Origin: Macrocystis pyrifera
Lineage: Eukaryota > Sar > Phaeophyceae > Laminariales > Laminariaceae
Length of the DNA: 64,000 nucleotides
Direction: 5' to 3'
Assembly: GCA_031763025.1 (NCBI GenBank)
Contig: JASSKH010000038.1
Location: 3,389,001 to 3,453,000, forward strand
Shown: positions 43,101-54,031 of the stretch, piece after piece
Layout: each line of letters begins with the position of its first letter
Numbering within the stretch: position 1 is the stretch's first letter
Notes under the pieces: model-generated
What the model saw: only the letters and a program-made list of their open reading frames with translations
Databases searched by the model: none
Told to the model about the DNA's origin: nothing
Position numbers and translations under genes: made by a program

Positions 43101-46100
43101 TCTACCTGTCGCCCTTTTGCTAATATACGACCTTATTTTACGACGCACTTCATGATATACTATGCCTGGTATGTGTCTAATAGTATACCTTGTAGTTTAG
43201 TGTATTTGTTCGTATGTCCTGAGTCCATAACATTATGGTACTGCTATATTTTAGGTATCCTTCGAAGAGCGCGGCGGTGGCTTCACCCCCCCCCCCCTCC
43301 CAAGCACTCTCATGGCAACCGACTGCATAATCACCGAACGCGTCAATAAACGTGCCGTCACCGACACAAATAACGTGATCACTACGAGGTGCCGTTGTTG
43401 TCCAATTAACGGACTATAATGGGCAAGTCGGCTGGCGAATTCAGCTGATAACCAGCCGATCTCAGGCCACGGCATCGAAGCGAGCCAAGCCACCCCACTC
43501 AGGCCGAGCGGGCGGGCCCAACCCGGTGGGAGGCGGGGGTGTCCCGGTGGCAACGATCCTCCCTGTAATTACGGAAACCCAAAACGTCGGATAGTTGGCA
43601 CCTCCGGAAATCGACTAAATATTAGTCGGACTACAGAAATAAGTAGTATTAATAGTCGGTGAGTTGGGTCGTGCCGATTCACAGCTCTATTAGTAATCAC
43701 CAAAGCCATAACCAAACGCGTTGCCCCGTGGCGGGGCTTGGAGTCGCCGGTCGCTTGCACGGGGGCTAAAAACGCCACCAAACGCACCACCGCCGCCGTT
43801 ATCGCCTCTATCTCTATTATACTGCTCTATGTCCATAGGGGGAGACTGAAGCACAGACAGCCGCCGCACAACTAGCCGCGGCGGTCGAGGGGGTGGCTAT
43901 CAAGGAGGAAAACTGTGAGCTGTGGGCGAAGGCGATCCGCAGGCAACTGGTGAGAGGATGTGTGGCGAGAGGGGCTTGCTTCCTATATTTTCGTTTTCCA
44001 AGCAAGCGTGACAGTAACTCGTGCTTTCTTACAATGTAAATTTCAGCTTGCAAAGATGAGATTCGACGAAGTCCTCGATCGCGCAGCTGACGTTTGTAGT
44101 ATTTTTTCTTCCCAAATATAATTGTCTTCCTATTAATGGTGTTGTCAGAGGCCTGGTATGCCGGTAAGGTAACGGTGCAGATTGTGTGAATGTTTCACGC
44201 GTAGGACAGATCACGATCTATATATCTATCTATCTACTGCAGATGATCCTACCGTAGATCGTAGCCTGCAGTTGAGAAAACGCGCAAAATAACTGTGTGG
44301 CAGGATGCCCATGTAGATGAGGTGTGCGCGGAAGTGTGAATGAGCGCAAAATTACTCTAAAGTCCCCCTTTTGCTATCAGTAGTGCAGTACACACAAGCG
44401 CGTATTTCAGTCTAAATACAGGTAGTTTGTACCCTAATTGGGGGTGCAGTCCTAACGGGGTTAAACTTGAAGGTGTGGTGCATCCGCGAGGTGCGTCCCT
44501 GGCAACCCACCGACCTTTCTGCAGCCTGGGTCCGTACCGAGTACGCCTTAGGTGTTCATACGTGGTGATATTTTATATGCCATATACTGTGACTCTATAT
44601 ATGCTCGATACACACAGTATGGACATTGGTTGTTTCGGTTGTCATTCGGTAGTTGTCCAGACAGTCCACAACATGTTTTTCAATCCACTATCGATCGAAT
44701 AACGCTGATGTATCTCTTTGAGGGAAGTGCCTATCGTGACGACAGCTGACAACACATGAAGTAGCGCGTTTTATACGATATACTTATCAAGCGTGTCTGA
44801 GCAGTTTATCGACAACGACTGTCTTCGCTGACTGATTGGTTGGTTGATTGATTGACTGGTCGAGTGGTACACTGATGGCTTGCTTGGTTGACTGATTCGT
44901 TGATTAGTTCATTGCTTAGTCAATAGATCAATCGATTGATTTTGACTGGTTGACTGAAGGTTTGATTGATTGCCTGATTGATTGCCTGATCGGTTTATTG
45001 ATCGATTATACCAGGATGAGGAAAGAGATGGCGTCGCTGCGTGGACGAAAACGACAGGCGAGGGGCTCAGGCTACGAGCTCAAGCCGAAGTGGAAGAGCA
45101 AGAGGTAGGTGACCATGAGGGAGGTATTGTTCGCTTCAGTACTTACGGTTAGAGCTAGTGTTAGTCCAATGTCGGTATAGGATGATCGTCCTACCCGCGC
45201 GTTCTGCTCTTTAAATTGCCGCGTCGCTCTGACTCTGACAAACGCTCCCAATACGCGTGGCACAGGAGGATTATGATCTGTACCTAGAGCAGATAAGCTT
45301 CTGAAATCATTGAAAGAGAGACCAGTAACAAAGGTGCTCTTTTCGACCCCGCCGCGTTGCCGCTCGTGGACAGTTGGTTCAGCTAGCAGGTGATGGTGGC
45401 CACGGTGGCGATGGCGGTAATCGTGGTGGTGGTGGTGGTGGTGGTGGCATGAGGGGGACGGACGCGCCCTACAGAGCCGACGTGGGCCTCCTCGAGGCCC
45501 GGTTGGCAGCGGCGGGGCCAAGCCCTTCACGCAGCTTCGCCGAAATAGAGGCGACGGCCGCCTGGCAGCAAAACTGTGAGGCGCGCACCCGCCGCCGCGA
45601 TCTGCAGAACAACCACAACAGGATGGTGTTCTCAAGCACCAACGATACAATGGGAAAAATCAACAGCATGCCCGCCGAGGACCGGGAACGTTTCATCCAC
45701 CGCCGGCAGGCTGAGGTGGACCGCATACTCCGCCGCCTTCAGGACATGCTTGGGGTCCTCAACGTGAGTCATACCTATGTTTCGTACTCCAATACTTGCC
45801 ATGTTGATATTGGTTGCGTGCACGAGATTCGTTCGCTGGACATGTATCAGGTGAAGAAGGTGGGAACGGCGTTGATTCTGCACCCCCCAATCCCTCACCA
45901 ATGCCCCCATATTGTGCATTGTTCAGGCGGTTTTTGTTCCAACGTTTTTTCGTGTTTCTTATGGGATACCAAAGGGGTAGAGGGGATTTTGTAAAAAAAC
46001 AAGAGGCGAGAAACTAATTTCCCGGGGACAACCCAACGTTTTTACCACCGTTTCGGCCATTTGGTAGGGGAGGAGGAGAGGGGGGACAAAAAAATGGACA

Positions 46101-49100
46101 GCGGCGTTGACAGAGGGATACTACGGTGTGTTATTGGCACAGTGAATGTTGTTTTGGTATGAACATAACAAGTTACAGTCGGTCGAAGGAGTCGTTTTGA
46201 CCGCTGTTTCGCTTTTATCTATACAGTATAAGCATTGTCATGTTTCTAATAGCACAGGGCTTGCCCCCTTCCCCTACCCCCTTCTTCGACACGTGCTTAG
46301 ATCTGAAGCATTTACTCACCTCCCCGTCTCACGGTGTCGATCCGAATGACTGTTATTTTAATCGCCAGGCCCGAGAGCATATTCTGAGTGAAGCCGTTGC
46401 AGAAGCCCGCGCCGACGTGCTGAGGTTGTGGCGCCTCTCCTTGGCTAGAGCGAGGGCCTTGGCTGTCGCTCTAGAAGACCATGCACTGATGAAACGGCCC
46501 AAAATGCAAGTCAAGATGACAAACACACAAGAGGTATGCTTGCCGCATGCATGCACATGCACGTCACGGCTGTCTGTGTGATTGTTGGTGGTGTTGTTGG
46601 GCATGGTGAGGTTGTTATGTTAGTGTCTCAGCACAGTTAACAGTAAACTGCTGATAGGTGGAAACAAGTTTATTGTTGGGGTTGTTGAGGGGTGAATTGA
46701 CTTTTTCCTGTGTCTTTTAAACCGGAGACGATGACTGGTGGAACAAGCAATTTATTAAATTTTGTTCGACGAGAGACACGGTATCTACACACGAAGTACA
46801 TACATATATGTATACGTGCGAGAGGGTAGCAGCGAGTCAAATGAATTTATTCATTCGTTCATTAATTAGTCAATTACTTGGGTTTAGTGTGAAATCATGT
46901 ATCCCCACCTCCGAGGCGCCCACCCACACCCCATTTATTCTGTATACGATCGAGATAATAGTTGAATTCGTATTTTAAAACTACTACTGTGGAAGACATG
47001 TATACACGATAGTACGATACCAAATACCTGGTAAATACGACCAGGTAGATGAATTACTGTAGTTGATGGTTTTTTGTTTTTATTAGGAGACGATCAGCTC
47101 TGAGCCAACAAAAACGAGTTTTTCCCCAATAGTATACCAGGTAGACGTTTTTATCAAATTAATATACTGGTCTCATCTGTGAAGTACATATTGATGTCTA
47201 GTAGGGGAGGGTATCAGAGCGAGGCTGGAAAGAGCCTAACATCGAATGGAGAGTCGGGTAGGGGGGTATGGCACGAGCAAACAGCCATATGTCGGTTCGG
47301 TCTTGCCTCGTGGTCAAACCCGTGGACGTGAATAGTGGCCTGAAAATATTACAAAGGATCCCAGGCGGCGGCGGGGGGGGGGGGGGGATAGGACGAGTTC
47401 TGTTTCTGAATTTTGCATGCGGCTGCTGGAAGTAATAACATCCGCTTTTGTGCTGCCGCAACGGGGGCTGGATGCGTGCACCACCCGCTCGTCGTTTTGG
47501 TTGCTGCTGATCGCCTTTGAGCTGCGGCTATTGCTCTGCGTCGTGTACGGTAACACCCGCGAGCTGAATGGACGACGTCTCGCGCGTCGTTTAGTGTTGC
47601 CGGGTTCCACCTTTGATAGGTTGTGTGCTACGTGTTGCGCTGCCTCATTCACTGCCGTGGTAACCCGCGCTGAAGGAGCCACTGCCCCTTCTTCCTCTCC
47701 TCTCCCATCACCCCCCTCTTCCTCCAAACCTCCCCACCTCCCACCCCACCCTCCTAACCCCACTTAACTCCCTTCCCCCCCCCCCCCCCGCTCATACAAC
47801 ATCATCTCATCTCATCTCATCTACGCTCGGGTCCCCTCCGCGAAGCATGATGCACCCGCGGCGGTAGCAGTGGCTGCTGTAGAGGCAAGGCCTTCTCTGC
47901 CGCCCAACAGCCTCTACACCACAGTGGGGAACTGGAAACGAGGGGAGATGTACAACGCCTTCGTGGATCGCGCGCGATCCTCGAACGGCACGGGCGAAAC
48001 GGACGAAACGGAAGCCGAATTCATGGCGGGGCGCATGCTCTCGCATGACGAAACCTGGATGGTGGCAGCCAGGGAGCTGGGGGAGGGCGCCTTCGGCTCC
48101 GTTTCCGCGGTGGAGGTGCCGACTCTCGGAATTGCACTCGCTGTAAAGAGCTTCACCGCGGTGAGATTCATGTTTCGTTCGGTTTGGCGTACTGTTTCTA
48201 CCACTGGCATCAGTTCTTGTTTTTCTGTGTGCTATTATAGCTGTGAGTCGGGCCATTTTTATATTTTTGTTTTAATGAGACGATGCTTGGCTTTTTACGC
48301 TGTGTGCTGCATCATATATGCGTGTGTCATATGCATCGTTTCCGTTTGTTTTTTTTTTTTCTTACCTCTTGCGGGTGTGCCCGCTCGCGGCCGAAGGCAT
48401 TGTTTGCTTTCTTCCTTCCATTCATTCTACCTTCCTTCTGTCTTCCCTGCCTTCCTAGCCGCCGACAGTTCACTTATCCCCCCCCCTTCCCTCTTTGGTG
48501 CCGTGCACCCTTACCCTTCTCCCCCTTGCATGTGCCTGTGCGTGTGCTCATCCCAACCCCGGCAGCCAAAGAACGGAGAGGGTGATGGGCACGACGGCGC
48601 GAACGCGAGGACTGCCCGGATGACCTTTGTCACGGAAATGGCTGTACATCTTCAGTGAGGACGTGTGCCGCGCTTTGTGTCTAATGTTTGTTTTCGGTTT
48701 GTAGCCCCGTCTCCCTTTGCACCAATCGCCGTAGCATCGCCTGAATGACCACAAGGCAGCGATACAACAACACCAACCAACAAAATACAAGCAACTGTTT
48801 GTGTCGCGCCGCTTGCGCCAAACCAGGTATAAACCATCGTTGACTTCGCCTTGTCTGTGTTCCCTGGCCTGTCCGTCTTGAGGGCTCTACACCCACGTTC
48901 ACTCGCTGTATGCACGGCTGGTGTACTCGAATGTGTTGTGTTGTGCTGAATTGTGCTGTGCCTTGCTGTTCGGCGCTTGGTGTACGGCGTTATCGCAGCC
49001 TTGCTACCCTCCCCCCCCCCCCCCCCACCCCTGTTCTCTCGAGGATGTTCACGCGACCCTGCTCACGCATGGATGTTGGCCCGCATCTATTCCCTAGTGC

Positions 49101-52100
49101 CCCGCCAATAAATTCCCTAATACTCAGCTGATAGAATCTCTATTGTCCCGCATGTAGTTCCCATCAACTTGCCAAGGTATTAGCCATTCCCCCGCATGTA
49201 ATCCCTAGATATCACACCAATAGATTCCCAGCTCCCCCTTTGCTGTCCCCTATTCCCCCGTACGTACATGTGTTTGCTTGTTTTAGGGTGCCGGCGCATC
49301 CGCATATTTGCGCTCCGGTCGCGATGGATGACAGGTCCCTCAGCCACGTGAGGATCATTTTTGAGCTGGGAGAAAGTGACCTGGAGGATGCCGCTTGGGG
49401 CCTCACGTCAATGAGTCTGAGCGTTGTGCTACGGTGAGATTGAGTTCTAACTAAAGTCAGTATTTTTCTGCTCCAGTGCCTTCCAGGAAGAAATCCCTAT
49501 TTCATCTTTGCCAAAATGAATGAGCCTGTCTGTCTGGCGGAGATAATCAGGCGGTTGTCGCCAGCTTTTATTCTCTCCCGGCCCATGTGTGCAATTCGAG
49601 TTGACACCGTGTATAGGGCTTCAGAGTTAAATTAAGCAATAAAACAGACCCCGGGGCACCATTGATTTTTTACGAGGATGGTGAGTAGTTAAGGACGGTT
49701 CGTAAAACAAAACGATTTCGACCAAGTCCTTACATACAACTCGCCGCACAGTTATTTTGTACGTTTTCTCCCCCGCCCGTTCCCGCTCTCCCTGTCTCAC
49801 ACATGTAATCCTCCTACAAGCGTTCCCGTGTTTTGGTGATCACGTTTTCGTTTACCGCCACCAACCATTGCAGTTCCGTCGCCGAGGTCGCCACAGCTCT
49901 ACCGCACATGCACCAGTCTGATTTAGTCCGTAATGAAGTCGGGCCGCCTTCGCATCATATGAAGGCGGCAAACGTCATTGTGGACTAGGCCACACTGGTT
50001 CAGGTGCGCTAGAGCGGTGGCAACCTCGCCCACGAGACTGCAAAGGTTGGTGGCGGTAAACGGAGACGAAGGAAATACGAGAATGTTTCGGCGGATTACA
50101 TGTGTAAGACGGGGAGGGCGGGAACGGGCGGGGGGAAGGGTTGTGCTCGATATCATGCATGGCCGTAGTCGCATGCATGACTATAGACCCTCGCATCCCT
50201 ACAATGCCGGGACGGAGCACGTCTGGTTTTCACCGACCAGGCAGACATTGCTTGCACCAAGCGCGAAGCGCCGTGAGGTGTTCGGCGAGTGGCATGAAGG
50301 GTGACCTGCATCCTACTAAGAACCGCTTGTGAGGCGGACTTGCATATGAATGACAGCTTCAATGAGTTTGAATATTTTCCGGCATGACTTCTTCCAGAGA
50401 CAGCAATGGGGGTACTATGTAACTGCCTCGCGGGTGCCCTACCATAAACACTACCACTACGTGATACGATCATTCCCACTTGTGCGGGGTAAAGGATATT
50501 CACCTCGCACAAATTGTCTAACTCGCCAACCAGCTGTGACCGACCGCCAAAACAAAAATGAAAAAATTGGTACCCTGGCTGTCTAGCTCACGTAGTGAGC
50601 GGCGTGTTTTACAGTGTCGTTGCCAACCGACGCCAGCCCAACATATATACAGTAGATAGGGGGAGGGGGGGGATAACCCCAACGTAGAGTTAATATTTTT
50701 GATTTCCCCACCCGTTCCCGCCCTCTCTGTCTTACACGTGTAAACCACCGAAACATTCTCGTGTATTGGTTCCCTCGTCTCCGTTTACGGCCATCAACCT
50801 TTGCAGTCTCGTGGCCGAGGTCGCCATGGCTCTGGCGCATCTTCACAAGTCTAGCCTCGTCCATAACGATGTGAAGGCCGCTAACGTTCTTGTCTTCTCC
50901 GACGGGCCCGGCACGAGTCCAACAGCGAAGCTAACAGACTTTGGCCTAGCGGCTGGTGAGCGATCGATCTGTACTGTGCTGTGTGCTTAATGCCTTTGCT
51001 TTCGGGACGGGTTTTGGGCGGGGTACGGGAGGACGCGAGCGGGAGGTGGGGCGGGAGAGAGGGAAGGAAGGGGGGAGGGATCGTGTAGGAGCGGTGCACG
51101 TCAAATAAAGTGGCGTTGTTTCGTCCTGTCGTCCTCGCTTGAATGTAAAGGTCGTCTCTAAGGTACGGTGTAATGTGTTTTGATTATTTTTGCTCTTGCG
51201 ATTTTGTGCTTTAGCACTGTCATTTGCTTGCTGCCCTTGACATTTCCGTGCTTTCTCTTCTTGAACCATGACCTTCCTCGCTCCGCGTTGTTCTTCCGCC
51301 ACAACCGCCGTTTTTCTCTCGCCGGCACTACTACCGCCATCGCTACCGCTACCACTTGCGCTGCCGCCCCGGCTACCGCCATCGCCGCTACCACCGCCGC
51401 CACCACCCACCACCGCCACCGACAAATATGTCGGCCGCGGGCAACACGCTCGCCCCGCCACCCCCCCCCGTTTCTTACCCGTCACCATCACTCCTCACCG
51501 ACGCGACGTGCAAAAAACAACAGCTGTAGGAGACATTCGGTACGGCCAGGGAACTCTCGGGAGCAAACCTCCCGAGGCCATGCAGGGCCGACTCGTGCCC
51601 TGCACTCCCGATCAAGACGCGTTCGGTCTTGGGCACCTGTTTTTGCTGGTGGTGTCTAAGCCTTCCGTCAAGCGGCACAACATGTTCGCCATCGAGGTGG
51701 GTGGTGTGATGGGTTGGCGTGAAACTGGTATTAATAGTCGACCGGCCGGGGACGAAGTGGGGGGTTTGGTTCGTGTTAAAGGTGGGTTGGGAGAGCTGGG
51801 GCAAGGGTAGGGGTAGGGGTAGGGTTCAAGGTGGGTTGGGAGAGCTGGGGCAAGGATAGCGAGTAAGCCGCCGGAGGTAACGTTGGGCAGATGACGGGTG
51901 CGCTGTGTTCCGGACTTCCAAGTTCACGCCAAACCATCACATCATCCACCTTGCTCACGAACGTGTGGTGGTTCTTGAGTTATTTCTTTCAGACGATAAG
52001 CAGGAGGAGAGTAAACATCTCTTCGCCCTGAGGTATCTCCTGCATGTACTTTCAAGAACGAACTAAAGGGTCACGATATGGTTCTGGGCATGGTGGGTTG

Positions 52101-53897
52101 GGTGATGGTTTGGCGGGAACGTGAAAGTCACTCCCCCGGGACGGGGCGGTGAGTGGGGGATGGTTGGGGGATGGTTCGAAGAACGGTCCCGCGCTTTGCG
52201 ATAGAACAGGACAGAGGAGAGTCATGTGAGGACCGTGTGTAGCGAAAGAGGTCAGTATAATCACAAACACAGCATTTATGTGGGGAACCCTCGGGAGGTA
52301 GACTTGAAATCGACCTCCATACCCGCCCCAGCATTTTGATGTAATTACCGGCAGTCACCCTACCAATACAATACTGTAAGCTTATTTGTCGCCGCATAGA
52401 TTCTGTTGTCGGCGCGGCCTCAAAATACCCCCCCCCTCCCCCTGCCGCCGGCGACCCATTCCTTGTACCGCGTTGCTGACAACGCTAGGCTGCAATAACT
52501 GCGGAGGATAAGAGGGAACTGCAAACAAGAGGCGTTGCGGACCAGATGGTGTGCATGGTGAGTCAGTCCGTGTTGGTGCCAGATTGGCAGACACCCACCC
52601 CCTCTACTGCTCTACTGTGTACTACTGTAGTACGTAAACGCTGGCATTCTAAACTCTCTCGTGACCGCAGCCCTTTTTTCGCTTTTCGTCGTCCCTCCCT
52701 TGGTTCTTTCATTCTTTCCGTTCGTAAATCCTTGACCTCAGCTTCGCCCTCAACCCTCACCTTGATATCAATCTTGACGCTGGGCTTGACCTTGGTATTG
52801 ACGTTGACCTTGACATTGACGTTGGCCTTGCTAGTGACTTCACCTTGATATTGAAGTTGACGTTGAATTTGACCTTGACCGTGATCGTGACGTTGACCTT
52901 AATACAGTATCGAGCCTTCGCTTTCTCACCTGGTTCCCACCCGACGCCACGCGCAGGAGAATATTACCCACCGGAACATGACCGAACCTTCGTTCCGGCG
53001 TAAAGTCATCAACAAAGAGAACCTACGCCCCGAGCTTAGCGACGTGTTCCAAGAGGTAAGTTCTTTTTTGTGTTGCTGATAATATCGACCACGCTCATAC
53101 TGTACATACAAAAGGGCGGTGGACTATGAAACAACGTCGAGACTCGATCAGATATGCTGAAAATACACCAGCTGGCTGTACTTGCAAAAAATGGTTCAAC
53201 AAACAATAGAAGTATGTAGTTGCTTAAACAAGAAACCCCTGCTTCCCCGCCCCCATGCTGGCTAACTGTGTGCGAACGAAGTCCCGTCTGTCCCCTTCAT
53301 GGTTGCTGATATCAGATGAGGTTTGTGCCCTACTCGGATGATCTGCGATGCAGTTACCGGAGTTGACCTTATCATACGATTTCCCCGAGTGATTTTAACG
53401 ATCTGTCGTGTTCTTCCCACCGGTAGGCCTTTCCGTCTGAGAATCCACCCCTTCCCCGCCCCCCTCCACATCGCCCTCTCGCCTGACTGCTACCCTCTCC
53501 CTCTGCGTCGCCGCCGCTACCGCTCCTACGGTCGCCTCCGCCCTATGTCTTGTTCACACCCGTATTTTGGCCCCCCACCCCTACCCCCTCCCCGTTCTCC
53601 ATGCCTCGTAAAAATACTTACCGCATCTTTTGTAGGTCCTGGAGATAGCTGATCGGTCGACATCGCCCGATCCTGCTCAGCGACAGCCTCTGACGGAGCT
53701 TGCCAAGGCCATCATGAGCCTGAGCAACCATGTGTCGCATAAAGAGAGGGTCCTTTCCTCTGCTGTTTATCCGGCATCCGGCAACGTGGCCGTGGCCGCT
53801 GTTGCTGCTCCCCTTCCTGCGTTGGTGAGGCTTCCTGCGGAGGACACCGCTCACTTGCCGGAAGTGTCCGTCGACGGCCACGGTGCTACCCGTGCTC

Positions 53898-53937
<40 letters not shown>

Positions 53938-54031
53938 GCGTGATGCTCGGTGGTGGTGGTGGTGGGGCTGCAAGGGGTCTTCCCCCCACGCCCGCCGTTA
54001 CGAGAACGGCAGCAGCACCGGAAGGACCTGA
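33508..54031 (+). CDS. Copy B of the multi-exon non-RD protein kinase gene, intact kinase core
   Basis: Exons: 33508-34143, 35752-35853, 36130-36292, 36373-36422 (5' group, tentative), 43839-43949, 44047-44091, 45015-45104, 45383-45763, 46369-46533, 47846-48160, 48566-48654, 49287-49433, 50807-50955, 51524-51696, 52957-53055, 53636-54031. All junctions are in phase, giving about 1,036 codons if all are joined. The kinase domain is complete: GEGAFGSV, AVK, a helix-C Glu in FVTEM, HND catalytic loop with Lys and Asn, DFG, PPEA, helix-F Asp and the subdomain XI Arg. The last exon is frameshifted in an alanine repeat and stops at 54,031, so the long Gly-rich tail of copy A is missing. Substrate and pathway are unknown. 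Confidence 0.78.
35025..35131. mobile_element. 107-bp MITE insertion, present in B and absent from the matching A site
   Basis: Inverted ends ATTACGGGGGTCCATAGTTAA and TTAACTAGGGTCCCCCGCAAT. The same length and interior occur at 25,019-25,125. In copy A the corresponding position near 1,100 runs uninterrupted from GGTATCATT to AGTAATGATTACAGC. This is an insertion after the 34-kb duplication, or a loss from A. Confidence 0.85.
35752..36422 (+). CDS. Predicted 5' internal exons, copy B
   Basis: Exons 35752-35853 (phase 0-0), 36130-36292 (0-1) and 36373-36422 (1-0) correspond to 1714-1815, 2092-2254 and 2341-2390. All splice sites are kept in both copies. The peptide has no known domain. Evidence is limited to splice motifs and phase. 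Confidence 0.35.
36423..38684. other. Presumed intron, copy B
   Basis: Counterpart of 2,391-4,674. No gene is supported. Confidence 0.5.
38685..39174. mobile_element. Foldback MITE with TTA target duplication, copy B
   Basis: 490-bp counterpart of 4,675-5,162. Its terminal inverted repeats are better matched here: the right end reads CATAATAGTTGGTC, the exact complement of the left. TTA flanks both ends. It was inserted before the 34-kb duplication. Confidence 0.8.
39175..40200. repeat. Degenerate AGGCATTT repeat block, copy B
   Basis: Counterpart of the block at 5,163-6,180, with the same degenerate roughly 100-120-bp units and small indels. No gene. Confidence 0.65.
41261..41554 (-). pseudogene. 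Inverted decoy of the glycine-loop exon, copy B
   Basis: Counterpart of 7,234-7,527. In B a 254-codon minus-strand frame (41,557 down to 40,793) runs through the decoy and on into unrelated basic sequence. In A a two-base difference in an A run breaks that frame. The GQGAFGSV loop and AMK lysine are kept. Confidence 0.82.
41567..41859 (+). pseudogene. Plus-strand decoy of the glycine-loop exon, copy B
   Basis: Counterpart of 7,540-7,832, with the same one-base deletion, in-frame TAG and lysine-to-glutamate change. The lesions therefore predate the 34-kb duplication. Arm lengths (294 and 293) and the 12-nt spacer are the same as in A. Confidence 0.82.
42070..42141 (+). CDS. Possible small exon, copy B
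   Basis: Identical to 8,044-8,115, with the same strong acceptor and donor in phase 0. Same uncertainty. Confidence 0.3.
42142..43838. other. Presumed intron sequence, copy B
   Basis: Counterpart of 8,116-9,808. No gene is supported. Confidence 0.5.
43839..46533 (+). CDS. N-terminal helical exons of the kinase gene, copy B
   Basis: Exons 43839-43949, 44047-44091, 45015-45104, 45383-45763 and 46369-46533, all phase 0 to 0, correspond to 9,809-12,502 in A. Together they give about 264 residues of charged, mostly helical sequence with a poly-Gly run. All are open in both copies. The exon at 44,047 has the weakest donor. Confidence 0.65.
46534..47845. other. Intron before the glycine-loop exon, copy B
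   Basis: Counterpart of 12,503-13,813, with the same TACCAGGTA motifs and C run. No exon is supported. Confidence 0.55.
47846..48160 (+). CDS. Kinase glycine-loop exon, copy B (intact)
   Basis: Counterpart of 13,814-14,128 without the stop: CGA at 47,975-47,977. Encodes the linker, GEGAFGSV and LAVK. Bounded by a CCGCGAAG acceptor and GTGAGA donor. The acceptor was chosen because it is the only AG that keeps phase 0. Confidence 0.85.
48566..48654 (+). CDS. Kinase helix-C exon, copy B
   Basis: Counterpart of 14,529-14,617. TFVTEMAVHL contains the helix-C glutamate. The split codon is completed by the next exon. Confidence 0.82.
49287..49433 (+). CDS. Kinase N-lobe to hinge exon, copy B
   Basis: Counterpart of 15,246-15,392 (phase 2 to 2). 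HPHICAPVAM and RIIFELGESDLEDA are kept. One replacement from A (Met to Val). Confidence 0.85.
49768..50140. repeat. Palindrome of catalytic-loop exon decoys, copy B
   Basis: Counterpart of 15,721-16,100. Plus-strand decoy 49,874-49,988 and minus-strand decoy 49,923-50,037 overlap by 66 bp. Decoy acceptors (TTGCAG) are kept on both strands. Confidence 0.85.
50146..50300. repeat. Dispersed repeat, copy in intron B
   Basis: Counterpart of 16,105-16,260 and related to 28,458-28,610. Confidence 0.75.
50807..50955 (+). CDS. Kinase catalytic-loop/DFG exon, copy B (intact acceptor)
   Basis: Counterpart of 16,744-16,892 with a normal TTTGCAG acceptor. LVHNDVKAANVLV and TDFGLA carry the catalytic Asp, Lys, Asn and the metal-binding Asp. 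HND in place of HRD makes it a non-RD kinase. Confidence 0.9.
51524..51696 (+). CDS. Kinase activation-segment and helix-F exon, copy B
   Basis: Counterpart of 17,452-17,624. GTLGSKPPEAM and DAFGLGHLFLLVVS are kept. GAG|GTGGGT donor. Confidence 0.87.
51912..52130. repeat. Palindrome of helix-F exon decoys, copy B
   Basis: Counterpart of 17,793-18,012, with both inverted arms kept, including the GTGGGT donor positions. Confidence 0.73.
52769..52903. repeat. TTGACN hexanucleotide satellite, copy B
   Basis: Shortened and interrupted version of 18,641-18,785, in the same intron. Confidence 0.85.
52957..53055 (+). CDS. Kinase helix-G exon, copy B
   Basis: Counterpart of 18,841-18,939. FRRKVINKENLRPEL is kept. 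Phase 0 to 0. Confidence 0.85.
53636..54031 (+). CDS. Kinase C-terminal exon, copy B, truncated by frameshift
   Basis: It completes the kinase fold (SPDPAQRQPLTEL) and continues about 90 codons in the same frame as A. At about 53,897 a net five-base difference in the GCT repeat shifts the frame. Translation then reads a Cys run and a Trp run and stops at 54,029-54,031. The kinase core is complete, but the Gly/Ala-rich tail is lost. Confidence 0.8.
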
